From Desulfogranum mediterraneum DSM 13871 (lineage in GTDB: Bacteria; Desulfobacterota; Desulfobulbia; Desulfobulbales; Desulfobulbaceae), in NCBI RefSeq assembly GCF_000429965.1, contig NZ_AUCW01000004.1:186001-250000 (forward strand): a DNA stretch of 64,000 bases, given 5' to 3'. Every line of letters begins with the position of its first letter. Position 1 is the stretch's first letter. The translations under genes and the position numbers were made by a program. This document shows, piece after piece, positions 1-8,414 of this stretch. The notes beneath the pieces were generated by a model, which was not told the DNA's origin, searched no databases, and was given only the letters and a program-made list of their open reading frames with translations.

Positions 1-1
1 C

Positions 2-373
2 TTCTTTCTCTGGCAGATCCCCCACTTCCTGATGGTACTCCTCCATCATCACCGCGACTACGCCTCGGCCCCGGGTTTCAACCTGACCCAGGTACTGGCC
101 CAGGAGCGACTACGCAGACTCGCCCTGCTCTGGACCCTGGCCTACACCACCGTGGCCCTGGCCCTTTCCGCCCTGCCTGGTTTTCTCCATCCCCTCTCCC
201 GGCTGAGCAATATCCTGGCCGCCCTGACCATTCTCCTGGCCTTCTCCTACCAGCTCCTGATCCGCCCCAGCAGCAACTATTGGCTGCTCTTTCAGCTGCT
301 CAACCTCATTTTCTTTGCTGCCATGGGTGTGATCGCGGCAACAGAGCTCCTGGCAACCTTCCTCAACCACTGA
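2..373 (+). CDS. Protoheme IX farnesyltransferase-like (UbiA family), C-terminal part, truncated by window edge
   Basis: The reading frame is open from base 2 and begins FFLWQIPHFL, which resembles the WQ(I/M)PHF segment typical of haem O synthases (CyoE/CtaB) in the UbiA prenyltransferase superfamily. The remaining 123 residues contain three hydrophobic stretches consistent with the last membrane helices of such an enzyme. In the family, the protein farnesylates protohaem IX to haem O in the inner membrane. The 5' part lies outside the window, so the aspartate-rich catalytic motifs cannot be checked. Its last 82 bases overlap the 3' end of the convergent glycosyltransferase gene. Confidence 0.6.
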   Translation, partial: FFLWQIPHFLMVLLHHHRDYASAPGFNLTQVLAQERLRRLALLWTLAYTTVALALSALPGFLHPLSRLSNILAALTILLAFSYQLLIRPSSNYWLLFQLLNLIFFAAMGVIAATELLATFLNH

Positions 374-1446
374 GCGTAGCCGGGACTCAGCTGCGGCCAG
401 CTGTATGGCTCGGTCAAGGCCCTGGAACGTTCCGGTTTGAGCTTGCCCGGGCTCTCCAGCAGGGCACGCAGCTCTCTTTTAAACCCCTCCCTTTTATAGC
501 GATACTCATCGGGAAAAAGCTCCCTGTAGGCCAGGCGATCGGGAACCAGGGGACGGCAGCCGGCGCGGACTGCCTCCAGTACCGCCATCCCAAAAAATTC
601 ATGGATGGCGGTGGAGACCACAATGGTTCCCTGCTGGAGCAGAGACCAGTAGTCCTCCTCTGCGGGCAGGTAACCGAAGTGGCGGATATGGCCAGCCAGC
701 TCTTGCCTGGCCCGGGCAAAGACCTCGGGTTGATCCCGAAAAGATTGGCCGGCCACGATCAGCTCAAAGCCAAGCCCCTCCCTGGAGAGCTCCGCCAGGG
801 TGGAAAAAAAGGGCTCGGGATTTTTATCATGTTCCCAACGGTGGTTCCAGACGACCACCGGCCCTCTCTTCGCCGGAGCACCGGCAGCGGTCCGGTCGAT
901 ACCGCCGTAGTCCATCCCGGGATAGAGCACCACCGACTTGGCCTCAAGCTCTTCGCTCACCTGGGCCAGGGAGATATCTGCGGCCTTCTTCAGGTAACGA
1001 CTAATCCCGGCCAGGAAGGAATCCCTATTATAGTGGCTGTTAAAGGCCAGGCCGTCGGCACAGAGGGCGGAGGTGAAGTTAATGGCCGTAAACTGGTGCC
1101 TGGTCTGATCCTGCCCCCTGGAGGGGTAGGCAAACTGGTTCTCGTGAAAGTAGATGGCCAGAGGGAGAGCGATGCCCGCCCTGGCCAGGAGGGCACGAAG
1201 CACTGCCAGGTCAATGAAGGTGGAGCAGAGAACCAGGTCATAGCTGTGCCCTGCGGCCACCAGGGCCATGATCCGCTCAGCCATCCAGGGAGCGGCCAAC
1301 TGCATCCGCATCTTCCACTTGCGGGCAGGCAGGGTCAGGAGGGTGCACTCCGCCTCCAGATGGCGCTCCAGGCCGGTGAGGAAGCTCTTGTGCGATCCAC
1401 CGTAATAGGGCTCGACGATCAGGTAGTGGGGCGATTTTTGCTGCAT
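292..1446 (-). CDS. Glycosyltransferase resembling tRNA-queuosine alpha-mannosyltransferase (DUF3524 plus GT4-like domain)
   Basis: 384 residues. The N-terminus (LIVEPYYGGSHKSFL, then KWKMRM about residue 45) matches the DUF3524 domain of the QTMAN/GTDC1 family. The C-terminal half has a GT-B fold pattern, with VVWNHRWEHDKNP near residue 200 and IHEFFGMAVLEAVRAGCRPLVPD near 290, the nucleotide-sugar site of GT4 enzymes. Animal QTMAN mannosylates queuosine in tRNA-Asp; the bacterial substrate is not established, so the activity is inferred from family only. The ATG at 1446 is preceded by AAGGAT at a good distance. The gene is divergent from the GYF_2-AIM24 gene and overlaps the 3' end of the UbiA gene by 82 bp. 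Confidence 0.7.
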   Translation of the reverse strand: MQQKSPHYLIVEPYYGGSHKSFLTGLERHLEAECTLLTLPARKWKMRMQLAAPWMAERIMALVAAGHSYDLVLCSTFIDLAVLRALLARAGIALPLAIYFHENQFAYPSRGQDQTRHQFTAINFTSALCADGLAFNSHYNRDSFLAGISRYLKKAADISLAQVSEELEAKSVVLYPGMDYGGIDRTAAGAPAKRGPVVVWNHRWEHDKNPEPFFSTLAELSREGLGFELIVAGQSFRDQPEVFARARQELAGHIRHFGYLPAEEDYWSLLQQGTIVVSTAIHEFFGMAVLEAVRAGCRPLVPDRLAYRELFPDEYRYKREGFKRELRALLESPGKLKPERSRALTEPYSWPQLSPGYAQWLRKVARSSVAAITPMAAKKMRLSS

Positions 1447-1556
1447 GGCTGATGATCCTTAAAAAATGGTATCTGGACAAACAGGGTCTGTGGTATGGTG
1501 GCAGCTGCAAACGCTGCCCCCAGGGCACCACCTTACCTAGTATAAAGAGGTCACCT

Positions 1557-2552
1557 ATGTCAAACTGGTATATTGCCGTCAACGGACAATCCCAAGGGCC
1601 ATACAGCCAGGAGCAGCTACGCCAGACCCTGGCCGCTGGTCAGCTGGAGCCTTCGCTGCTGGTCTGGCAGGAGGGGTATAGCGACTGGGTCCCGGCCAGC
1701 CAGATTCCGGAGCTGACTCTCCCTGGGAGCAACGCTCCGCCGCCGCCCTTTCCAGGACAGCAGGCCCACGAGATTGATTACCGGATCGTTGGTCAGGAGA
1801 TGCAGTTTGTCGAAATCGAGCTGGACCCCAACGAATCGGTGATCTCCGAAGCCGGAGCCATGATGTACATGGACGGGCAGATCCAGATGGAGACCATCTT
1901 CGGCGACGGCTCCCAAGACTCCCAGTCCGGTGGTTTTTTCGACAAGATGATCGGCGCCGGTAAACGACTGGTCACCGGGGAGGGACTCTTTATCACCATG
2001 TTCACCTACACCGGTACAGGCAAGGGCAAGGTGGCCTTTTCCGCTCCCTACCCCGGCAAGATCATTCCCCTGGACCTCTCCTCCTACGGCAGGCGGATCA
2101 TCTGCCAAAAAGATGCCTTCCTCTGTGCAGCCAAGGGGGTAGCCATCGGCATTGCCTTTCAAAAGAAGATCGGCACCGCCCTGTTCGGCGGCGAAGGCTT
2201 CATCATGCAGCAGCTGGACGGCGATGGTCTGGCCTTTGTCCATGCCGGCGGCACCATCGTTGAAAAAGAGCTGGCTGCAGGTGAGACCATCCGGGTGGAC
2301 ACCGGCTGCCTGGTGGCCCTGAGTCAATCGGTGCACTATGACATCGAGTTTGTCGGCAACGTCAAATCCGCCCTGTTCGGGGGAGAGGGCTTCTTCTTCG
2401 CCACCCTCCGCGGACCTGGTCATGTCTGGCTCCAGTCCCTGCCCTTTTCCCGCCTTGCCGGGCGCATCTGGGAGGCAGCCCCCCAGACCCCAGGAGCGAC
2501 CAGCGGAGAGGGTTCGGTGCTGGGCAACATTAGCAACCTCTTTGAGCGTTGA
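1557..2552 (+). CDS. GYF_2 domain plus AIM24/TIGR00266 family protein
   Basis: 331 residues. The first 50 (WYIAVNGQSQGPYSQEQL...LVWQEGYSDWVPASQI) form a GYF_2 domain, usually a peptide-binding module. Residues 70 to 320 match the AIM24/TIGR00266 beta-sandwich family (EAGAMMYMDGQIQMET, GKIIPLDL, two copies of a LFGGEGF motif). Function is unknown in bacteria; the mitochondrial AIM24 relative affects inner-membrane architecture. The ATG at 1557 was chosen because AAAGAGG lies just upstream; an in-frame upstream start at 1452 would add 35 residues of low quality. No signal peptide is visible, so it is probably cytoplasmic. Confidence 0.8.
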   Translation: MSNWYIAVNGQSQGPYSQEQLRQTLAAGQLEPSLLVWQEGYSDWVPASQIPELTLPGSNAPPPPFPGQQAHEIDYRIVGQEMQFVEIELDPNESVISEAGAMMYMDGQIQMETIFGDGSQDSQSGGFFDKMIGAGKRLVTGEGLFITMFTYTGTGKGKVAFSAPYPGKIIPLDLSSYGRRIICQKDAFLCAAKGVAIGIAFQKKIGTALFGGEGFIMQQLDGDGLAFVHAGGTIVEKELAAGETIRVDTGCLVALSQSVHYDIEFVGNVKSALFGGEGFFFATLRGPGHVWLQSLPFSRLAGRIWEAAPQTPGATSGEGSVLGNISNLFER

Positions 2553-2681
2553 TTAGAGAGTTTGAGCTGCTGCCCAGCGCCCAGACTGTTCACGGTTTCA
2601 CCGCCAGACTGCACCAAGGGTTTTTCAGGCTGTACAAGAGCTCCGGCTTGGCTTATACTATGATTACGTCAGTCACCACAA

Positions 2682-2709
2682 CCTAGCCATGATCACCTAG
2701 CCATGATCA
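2682..2709 (+). repeat. Tandem 14-bp duplication across the start codon of the SprA-type gene
   Basis: CCTAGCCATGATCA occurs twice head to tail (2682-2695 and 2696-2709). The first ATG (2689) reads ATG ATC ACC TAG and stops at 2700, two bases before the ATG used by the gene (2703). No clear Shine-Dalgarno precedes either copy. Confidence 0.85.
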
Positions 2710-3488
2710 AGCCGACCCTATACACAGCAGCCGGAACCACCCAACTGCCCGCCCCCTCGGGCCGTGCAGGCGGCTACGCCCTCCGCTCGGAGCCTGCCCG
2801 GCAGGTACAACAGGGTGCCCCCATTTCCCCTGACCGTCCAGGCGGTCAGGCAGGCGCCGAAGGCACCGAGGGCGCCAGGACCAACGACAAGGACCGGGTC
2901 AGCCTCTCCAGACAGGGCTTAGACCAGTCTGCCCGACAGAGCGCGGACCAGGATGGTGGCGAGGAGCCCCGGGCTGAAAGCCGCCAAGGCGGGGCCGCAC
3001 AAGCCCCTGCAGAACAGCTCAGCCAGGAAGAGCTCAAGGCGCTAGCTAAGCTCAAAGAGCGTGATCAGGAAGTCCGGGCCCACGAGCTTGCCCACCTGGC
3101 AAAGGCCGGGCAACACGCAGCCGGCGGGATGAGTTTCAGCTACCAGCAGGGGCCGGATGGCAGACGCTATGCCATTGGTGGTGAGGTACCCATTGACCTC
3201 AGTAAAGAGCCCAGCCCCGAGGAGACCCTGCTCAAGATGGAAACGGTTCGCCAGGCGGCCCTGGCCCCTGCAAATCCCTCGGCCGCTGACCGAAGGATCG
3301 CTGCCGCAGCCTCCATGAAGGCGGCCCAGGCGCGCCAGGAGTTGCAGGCCGCAGAGGCCGAGCCGGGAGAGGGGGGTCAATCCCAGGAGCTTTCCTCAAC
3401 CCCGGCTGCACCTGGTTCAGCCGAGGTCCAGCCGGCCACCCCGAGTCAAGCCCAGGGTACAGGTCGACGCTTCTCGGCAGTGGCCTGA
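2703..3488 (+). CDS. SprA-related putative metalloprotease family protein
   Basis: 261 residues. The first 115 are low-complexity, rich in Gly, Ala, Gln and Pro, and look disordered. The central part carries VRAHELAHLAKAGQHA followed by GPDGRRYAIGGEVPIDLS, the hallmark of the SprA-related family (PF12118), a putative metalloprotease catalytic domain with an HExxH-like HELAH motif. An Ala/Gln-rich helical segment (LAPANPSAADRRIAAAASM) and another disordered tail follow. The physiological substrate is unknown. No signal peptide is seen. Start choice is complicated by a tandem duplication that supplies two ATG codons. Confidence 0.75.
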   Translation: MIKPTLYTAAGTTQLPAPSGRAGGYALRSEPARQVQQGAPISPDRPGGQAGAEGTEGARTNDKDRVSLSRQGLDQSARQSADQDGGEEPRAESRQGGAAQAPAEQLSQEELKALAKLKERDQEVRAHELAHLAKAGQHAAGGMSFSYQQGPDGRRYAIGGEVPIDLSKEPSPEETLLKMETVRQAALAPANPSAADRRIAAAASMKAAQARQELQAAEAEPGEGGQSQELSSTPAAPGSAEVQPATPSQAQGTGRRFSAVA

Positions 3489-3597
3489 GCATGCCCTGCT
3501 CCACCTAGGTTAATGCCGTGAACGCCGCGGCTGTTGCCACCTGCCCCATCAGCCAACTCTTTAACCAACACCATTGCCGTTGAAATCACGCCTTGTC

Positions 3598-4932
3598 ATG
3601 GAAAATACCATCCAACCCGTTCCCTTTATCCAGGGCCTCTTTGAGTACCTCCAAGCTTCCCCCACCGCCTTCCATGCCGTCCGGAGCAGTGCCGAGATCC
3701 TCTCCCTGAATGGATTTCAACGCCTGGAAGAGAGCGATGACTGGGGGGAGCTGGCTCCAGGTTCCTACTACCTCCAGCGCAACAACTCCAGCCTGATCGC
3801 CTTTCACCTCAGCGTCCCGCCCAGGGCGAGCAGGGGCTTGCGCATGGCCGGTGCCCATACCGACAGCCCCTGCCTCAAGGTCAAGCCCCAACCCGTCCAG
3901 CTCAACCATGGCGCCATCCAGATCGGGGTGGAGGTCTATGGCGGGGCCCTGCTCAACCCCTGGTTTGATCGGGACCTCTCCTTGGCAGGCAGAGTGAGCT
4001 GGCACCGTGAAGGAGGCCCGCTCCAGTGCAGCCTGCTTGATTTCCAACGACCGGTGGCCGTTATTCCCAGCCTGGCCATCCACCTGGACAGGGAAGCCAA
4101 TGAAAAGAGAAGCATCAACAAACAGACCGACCTCACCCCGGTGGCGATGCTTGCCCCGGATGGGGCTGCGATTGATTTTTCAGAGTTGCTCAAAGAGCAA
4201 CTGCTCCAGGAACACCCTGGGACCGAGGGGGCGATCATCCTGGACCATGACCTCTTCTTCTACGATCACCAGCCCCCCTCCAGGGTCGGACTCAACCAGG
4301 AGCTGATCAGCGGGGCGCGCCTGGATAACCTGCTCTCCTGTTATGCCCTGATCCGGGCGGCGGTCGATCCACCGGCCCAACAGGATCTGCTGATTGTCCT
4401 CAACGACCACGAAGAGACCGGCTCGGTTTCCAGTTCCGGTGCCCAGGGACCTTTTCTCCGCTCCGTGCTGGAGCGGCTCTACCCCGAGCCTGAGCAGCGG
4501 CTCCGGGTGCTGGCCCAGTCCCTCTTTATCTCCGCTGACAATGCCCACGCCGTCCACCCCAACTTTCCCCAGAAGTATGAGGCCAACCACCTGCCCCAAC
4601 TCAACAGGGGGGTCGTGCTGAAGAAGAACGCCAACCAGCGCTATGCCACCGACAGCCTCAGCGGCGGCCTGTTCAAACTCCTCTGCAGCAAGGCCGAGGT
4701 GCCGGTCCAGGAGTTCGTGATGCGCAATGACATGGCCTGCGGCTCCACCATCGGGCCGCTGACTGCGGCGGCCATCGGCGTGGCCACGGTGGATGTGGGC
4801 ATCCCCTCCCTGGCCATGCACTCCATCCGGGAAACTGCGGGTTCACTGGATGGCTGGTACCTCTACCGAGCCCTGGCCACCTTTTTCCAGGAAAAACCGG
4901 AGTGCCTGACCTGCCGGGAAGATCAGCCATGA
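3598..4932 (+). CDS. apeB: M18 family aminopeptidase
   Basis: 444 residues, the normal length for M18 enzymes. Metal-binding motifs of the family are present: AGAHTDSPCLKVKP near residue 85, NDHEETGSVSS near 270, and HAVHPNFPQKYE near 320. GVVLKKNANQRYATD and the closing HSIRETAG also fit. M18 enzymes are cytosolic zinc aminopeptidases that remove N-terminal acidic or neutral residues. The ATG at 3598 matches the usual N-terminus (PFIQGLFEYLQASPTAFHAV); a TTG at 3574 would extend it by eight residues. Its stop overlaps the start of the lytic transglycosylase gene as ATGA. Confidence 0.93.
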   Translation: MENTIQPVPFIQGLFEYLQASPTAFHAVRSSAEILSLNGFQRLEESDDWGELAPGSYYLQRNNSSLIAFHLSVPPRASRGLRMAGAHTDSPCLKVKPQPVQLNHGAIQIGVEVYGGALLNPWFDRDLSLAGRVSWHREGGPLQCSLLDFQRPVAVIPSLAIHLDREANEKRSINKQTDLTPVAMLAPDGAAIDFSELLKEQLLQEHPGTEGAIILDHDLFFYDHQPPSRVGLNQELISGARLDNLLSCYALIRAAVDPPAQQDLLIVLNDHEETGSVSSSGAQGPFLRSVLERLYPEPEQRLRVLAQSLFISADNAHAVHPNFPQKYEANHLPQLNRGVVLKKNANQRYATDSLSGGLFKLLCSKAEVPVQEFVMRNDMACGSTIGPLTAAAIGVATVDVGIPSLAMHSIRETAGSLDGWYLYRALATFFQEKPECLTCREDQP

Positions 4933-5558
4933 ACCGTTGCCCCCTCCTTCGCCCGGCAACCTCGCTGTTGCTGGTTTTCCTGCTGCTGGCTGCCCAGGCT
5001 CCCCTGAGCAGCCCGGCTGAGGCCTCACTGACAGGCTATCTCAGCAAGTACCGTAACATCCCGGTCTCTCCAGGGCAACTCAAGAGGATCGCCCGCTACA
5101 ACCACCTGATTGAATACTTCAGCTCCTTTGCCTATATCCGCCCCAAGCACCGGGTCAACGCCGACTTCATCCGGGCCCTGATGCTGGCGGAATCCAATGG
5201 CCACCCCAAGGCCCTCTCCAGCAAGGGGGCCAAGGGACTCTGTCAGATCACCTTTGCCACCGGCAAACGGGCGGCAAGGGAACTGGCCCAAAAGAACCTG
5301 CCCTTCCGCTATGTCTCCAAACGGCGACTGGCCAATCTCAAGCCCCGCGACCTCTACAGTCCGGCGGTCAACATCCTCCTGACCTGCTATCTTATTGCCA
5401 AGTATAACGCCGCCTTCCAGGGCAAGCTCGACCTGGTGGTCTCTGCCTGGAATGCCGGGGAAAACTCCATCAGCAACAACCGCCCTCCCCAGTATAAGGA
5501 GACCTTGAACCTGATCGGCAAGGTCAACGGTTACTTCAGCTACTTCCTGAAGAACTGA
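4929..5558 (+). CDS. Lytic transglycosylase (SLT domain), exported
   Basis: 209 residues. A signal peptide is visible (RPATSLLLVFLLLAAQAPLSSPAEA). The SLT fold has the catalytic glutamate in FIRALMLAESNGHPKA, the SSKGAKGLCQI segment (family usually GLMQ) and the closing SAWNAGE motif. The enzyme should cleave the MurNAc-GlcNAc bond of peptidoglycan in the periplasm with formation of 1,6-anhydro ends. It is translationally coupled to apeB through an ATGA overlap and converges on the sigma-54 regulator gene. Confidence 0.9.
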   Translation: MNRCPLLRPATSLLLVFLLLAAQAPLSSPAEASLTGYLSKYRNIPVSPGQLKRIARYNHLIEYFSSFAYIRPKHRVNADFIRALMLAESNGHPKALSSKGAKGLCQITFATGKRAARELAQKNLPFRYVSKRRLANLKPRDLYSPAVNILLTCYLIAKYNAAFQGKLDLVVSAWNAGENSISNNRPPQYKETLNLIGKVNGYFSYFLKN

Positions 5559-5592
5559 TCCTGCCGGGCAAACCGGGATGGCGGGACAGGGC

Positions 5593-7512
5593 TCAAGCCG
5601 ATGCTATGCCGTACTTTTTCATCTTCCGGTAGATGGTGGGCCGACTGATCCCCAAGACCCGGGCCGTCTTACAGATGTTGCCTTCAAAGTAGACGATGGC
5701 AGCGGCTATGGCCTGCCGTTCCATTGCCTCCAAACTCGTTGGGGCGTTCCAGGAAGACTCAGGGGGCGAGGCGGGAGCGCTGAACTCGGCAATGTCAAAG
5801 TGTTCAGGCTGGAGCGGATTTCCCTCGGAGAGGTGCACCGCCCGTTCCACTGCGCTCTCCAGTTGGCGAATGTTGCCGGGCCAGCTGTACTCCTCCAGGG
5901 CCAGCTCCGTCTCCCTGGCCAGGGGCTGCGGAGTGCGGTTGAGTTTCAGGGCATGGCGCTGGATAAAATGACGGCTCAACTGGAGGATATCCTCGCGCCG
6001 CTCACGCAGGGAGGGAATCTCGATCCTGAGGGTACAGATCCGGTAGTAGAGATCAGCCCGAAAGGTGTAGTCCTGGATAGCCCGCCTCAGATCCCTGTTG
6101 GTGGCCGAAATCACCCGCAGGTTGACCTGAATGGTGCGCAGCCCACCCACCCGCTGGATCTCACCGGACTGGAGCACCCGGAGTAGCTTGACCTGCATAT
6201 CAAAGGGCATGTCACCAATCTCATCCAAAAACAGGGTCCCGCCATCGGCCAGCTCAAACTTACCGGGTCGTCCACCCTGCTGGGCTCCGGTAAAGGCCCC
6301 CTCCTCATAACCAAAGAGCTCGCTCTCCAGGAGCTCCTTGGGAATGGCCCCGCAGTTGATGGCCACAAAGGGACGATTACGACGTTCACTCGCGTTGTGG
6401 ACGGCCTGGGCAAAGAGCTCCTTACCGGTACCGGTCTCACCGGAGAGCAGTACCGGCGCCGCACTGTTGGCCGCGATATGGGCCAAATGGACGGCCGAGC
6501 GAAGTCGTTCACTACTCCCCAGGATGGAGTCAAAGGTGAAGTGGGCATAGGTGCCGGTCATCTCCGCGGCCATCCGCATCATCTCTTTCTTTTCAAAGAC
6601 GGTGAGCAGTCCGCCAACCAGCTCTCCGGTCTTGATCCGAATGGGATCCAGGGAGGCAAAGTGGGTGCTGCCGCTCTTCCTGGTCAGCAGCTCCCGGGCG
6701 AGAAAGCCCTTGCCTTTGGCGAGATAGCTGGAAATATCCAGATTCGCCTCCACACACTCACTCAGTTTCTTGCCTTCGGCCTCCAAGGGAATATTTAACA
6801 GGGTGCGTGCCTTATGGTTGGTCTGAACGATCCTCCCCCCTTGATCTACGGTCACCATCCCCCTTGAGTCTGACTCCAGGAGGGCACTCATATACTGGTT
6901 CTTGATCTCCAGTTCGCGGATAGAGCCGCTTTCACGCAGATGGGCAGTAACCGTCTCTGCCGACTGCCGAACCAGGCCCAGGGTGTGGACATGCATCTTT
7001 TCCGAATAGCCGCTCAGGGAGATCACCCCCAAGACCTCCTGACCATCCGGGGCCAGCACCGGGGCACCGGCATTGCTGATCTTCTGGGCCAGGGCCGCAT
7101 ACATCTTGTCACCTGGCAGAAAGATAGGCACCCGTTCCTCCAGGGCCAGGCCAATGGCGCAGGTCCCCATGTCCCGCTCGGTCCAGCGATAGCCTGGGAT
7201 ACAGCGACGCCGTTTAAAATGTTCGATCAGATCCGGGTCGCCCACCACATAGAGGACATAGCCGTCCCTATCAGCAAGGACCATGCAGAAGCCGGTGTTT
7301 TTCAGCAATCGATAGAGGCTGTCCAACTGCTCCCGGGCCAGGGTATAGAACTCGTACTGCTCCTGGATGCGGACCTGAACCTCCTGCTCCGAGATCCGAG
7401 TGGACTCGGGAGCCCCATCCTGATGGGGGTCGACCCCATACCTGGCCGAGCGTTCCAGGGAACGCCGGATAATCGCTTCAAGATCTGGAAGTGTTTGAAG
7501 TTCTGTTTCCAT
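5593..7512 (-). CDS. Sigma-54-dependent transcriptional activator, AcoR-like (GAF, PAS, AAA+, Fis HTH)
   Basis: 639 residues. A GAF-type sensory region (about 60-200: [31 protein letters not shown]) resembles AcoR-type activators. A PAS-like region (210-310) follows. The AAA+ domain carries Walker A GETGTGKE (about 357), the sigma-54 contact loop GAFTGA (about 404) and Walker [13 protein letters not shown]. The C-terminus is a Fis-type helix-turn-helix ([20 protein letters not shown]). There is no receiver domain, so control is probably by ligand binding to the GAF/PAS part. It is divergent from the RidA-dehydrogenase operon, whose upstream region holds a -24/-12 promoter and TGTAA/TTACA inverted repeats, so it is the likely activator of that operon. 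Confidence 0.92.
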   Translation of the reverse strand: METELQTLPDLEAIIRRSLERSARYGVDPHQDGAPESTRISEQEVQVRIQEQYEFYTLAREQLDSLYRLLKNTGFCMVLADRDGYVLYVVGDPDLIEHFKRRRCIPGYRWTERDMGTCAIGLALEERVPIFLPGDKMYAALAQKISNAGAPVLAPDGQEVLGVISLSGYSEKMHVHTLGLVRQSAETVTAHLRESGSIRELEIKNQYMSALLESDSRGMVTVDQGGRIVQTNHKARTLLNIPLEAEGKKLSECVEANLDISSYLAKGKGFLARELLTRKSGSTHFASLDPIRIKTGELVGGLLTVFEKKEMMRMAAEMTGTYAHFTFDSILGSSERLRSAVHLAHIAANSAAPVLLSGETGTGKELFAQAVHNASERRNRPFVAINCGAIPKELLESELFGYEEGAFTGAQQGGRPGKFELADGGTLFLDEIGDMPFDMQVKLLRVLQSGEIQRVGGLRTIQVNLRVISATNRDLRRAIQDYTFRADLYYRICTLRIEIPSLRERREDILQLSRHFIQRHALKLNRTPQPLARETELALEEYSWPGNIRQLESAVERAVHLSEGNPLQPEHFDIAEFSAPASPPESSWNAPTSLEAMERQAIAAAIVYFEGNICKTARVLGISRPTIYRKMKKYGIASA

Positions 7513-7527
7513 GACTGTACCAAAACC

Positions 7528-7538
7528 TTACATTGTAA
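7528..7538. promoter_or_regulatory. Inverted repeat TTACA-T-TGTAA, possible activator site
   Basis: A perfect 5-bp inverted repeat 16 bp upstream of the sigma-54 activator start codon. It uses the same TGTAA half-site as the repeats at 7626-7642 and 7684-7699, and would fit autoregulation. Confidence 0.4.
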
Positions 7539-7625
7539 TATTTAGAAACAGATCCTGCTCCGGCTCACAAACAGGGCCCTGCTGCGGGGTATTCCGGCAG
7601 GCCGATACCTGGAGAGCCCGGCAGC

Positions 7626-7642
7626 TGTAAACATTCGTTACA
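7626..7642. promoter_or_regulatory. Inverted repeat TGTAA-N7-TTACA, candidate enhancer site
   Basis: TGTAAACATTCGTTACA sits about 75-90 bp upstream of the -24/-12 promoter, a usual place for a bacterial enhancer-binding protein site. The protein that binds it is inferred to be the divergent sigma-54 activator. Confidence 0.5.
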
Positions 7643-7683
7643 ACCCCAGCTTCCCCAGCCGAGCCCAACCAACCGGACAACTC

Positions 7684-7699
7684 ATTGTAATCATACAAT
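7684..7699. promoter_or_regulatory. Inverted repeat ATTGTA-ATCA-TACAAT
   Basis: Perfect 6-bp arms with a 4-bp spacer, ending 17 bp before the -24 element. It shares the TGTA half-site with the other palindromes in this spacer but has shorter spacing; it could be a second activator site or an operator for another regulator such as the GntR protein. Confidence 0.45.
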
Positions 7700-7716
7700 T
7701 AAAAAATTATTCATCT

Positions 7717-7732
7717 TGGCCCGCCATCTGCA
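7717..7732 (+). promoter_or_regulatory. Sigma-54 (-24/-12) promoter for the RidA-dehydrogenase operon
   Basis: TGGCCCGCCATCTGCA matches TGGCACG-N4-TTGCA at all but two positions and keeps the invariant GG-N10-GC spacing. Transcription would start near 7744, giving a leader of about 180 nt before the ridA start. The remaining spacer (7513-7927, 415 bp) holds no gene that I can support. Confidence 0.7.
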
Positions 7733-7927
7733 GAAGATACGACGATCACTGCATCGGGACCTGGAGAGAGAGTATACCAGCTGTAACATATTGCGACAAC
7801 ACTCATCCTGTTCGTCCATACCCCTGATCCCGATGTGCTACACCAACCACTGCAGTTCCACTCTGCTGAATGCCAGCCAGGGAAACAGCTGCAGCCAATA
7901 GCAGAGAGAAGAGCAGAGAGAGGTGAG

Positions 7928-8335
7928 ATGAGCATTCAACGTTACGGCAGCCCCCAGAGAGGCGGCCTCCCCTTTTCCCGGGCTGCCGGAGCCGATGGCT
8001 GGCTCTATGTGAGCGGCCAGGTACCCCGTGACAGCGACGGAGAGATGGTCGCCGGTACCATGGGCAAACAGGCGCTGGTCACCCTGAACAACCTCCAGCA
8101 GGTGCTGGAGTCGGCAGGCTACACCCTGGACCAGGTGGTCCGGGTGGGGGTCTGGCTCGATGATCCCAGAGACTTTGCCGAGTTCAACAGGGTCTATGCC
8201 AAATTCTTTTCCACAGAACATGCCCCTGCACGGGTGACGGTGCAGGCCCGGATGATGAGTGACCTCAAGGTAGAGGTGGACTGCATTGCCTACAGGCAAC
8301 CAGGCAAGCAGGCAGAGAGGCAAGCCACCAGCTGA
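7928..8335 (+). CDS. RidA family enamine/imine deaminase
   Basis: 135 residues. It matches the YjgF/YER057c/UK114 (RidA) family: WLYVSGQVPRD, a central LVTLNNLQQVLESAGYTLDQVVRVGVWL, and APARVTVQ with the arginine that contacts the substrate carboxylate. RidA proteins hydrolyse reactive enamine/imine intermediates to ketoacid and ammonia in the cytoplasm. The ATG at 7928 follows a strong AGAGAGGTGAG ribosome site; the in-frame ORF upstream is leader. It is the first gene after the sigma-54 promoter, and its neighbour enzymes would generate an imine, which supports a direct role in the pathway. Confidence 0.88.
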   Translation: MSIQRYGSPQRGGLPFSRAAGADGWLYVSGQVPRDSDGEMVAGTMGKQALVTLNNLQQVLESAGYTLDQVVRVGVWLDDPRDFAEFNRVYAKFFSTEHAPARVTVQARMMSDLKVEVDCIAYRQPGKQAERQATS

Positions 8336-8369
8336 CAGGCAAGCAACTGACAACCATGCAGCTGACAGG
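8329..8369 (+). repeat. Direct repeat CAGCTGACAGG flanking the ridA stop
   Basis: The 11-mer occurs at 8329-8339 and 8359-8369, the first copy containing the ridA TGA. The segment is also rich in GGCAAGC. This looks like local sequence duplication in the spacer before the next gene. Confidence 0.6.
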
Positions 8370-8414
8370 TGCTGGATACCTGGCCCTGTTCAGCGGACCA
8401 CTTTGCAGAGGCCA

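Noticed and set aside
280-1452. 390-residue open frame on the plus strand opposite the glycosyltransferase gene
   Set aside because: It is the antisense shadow of a recognisable gene in GC-rich DNA, with no family match.
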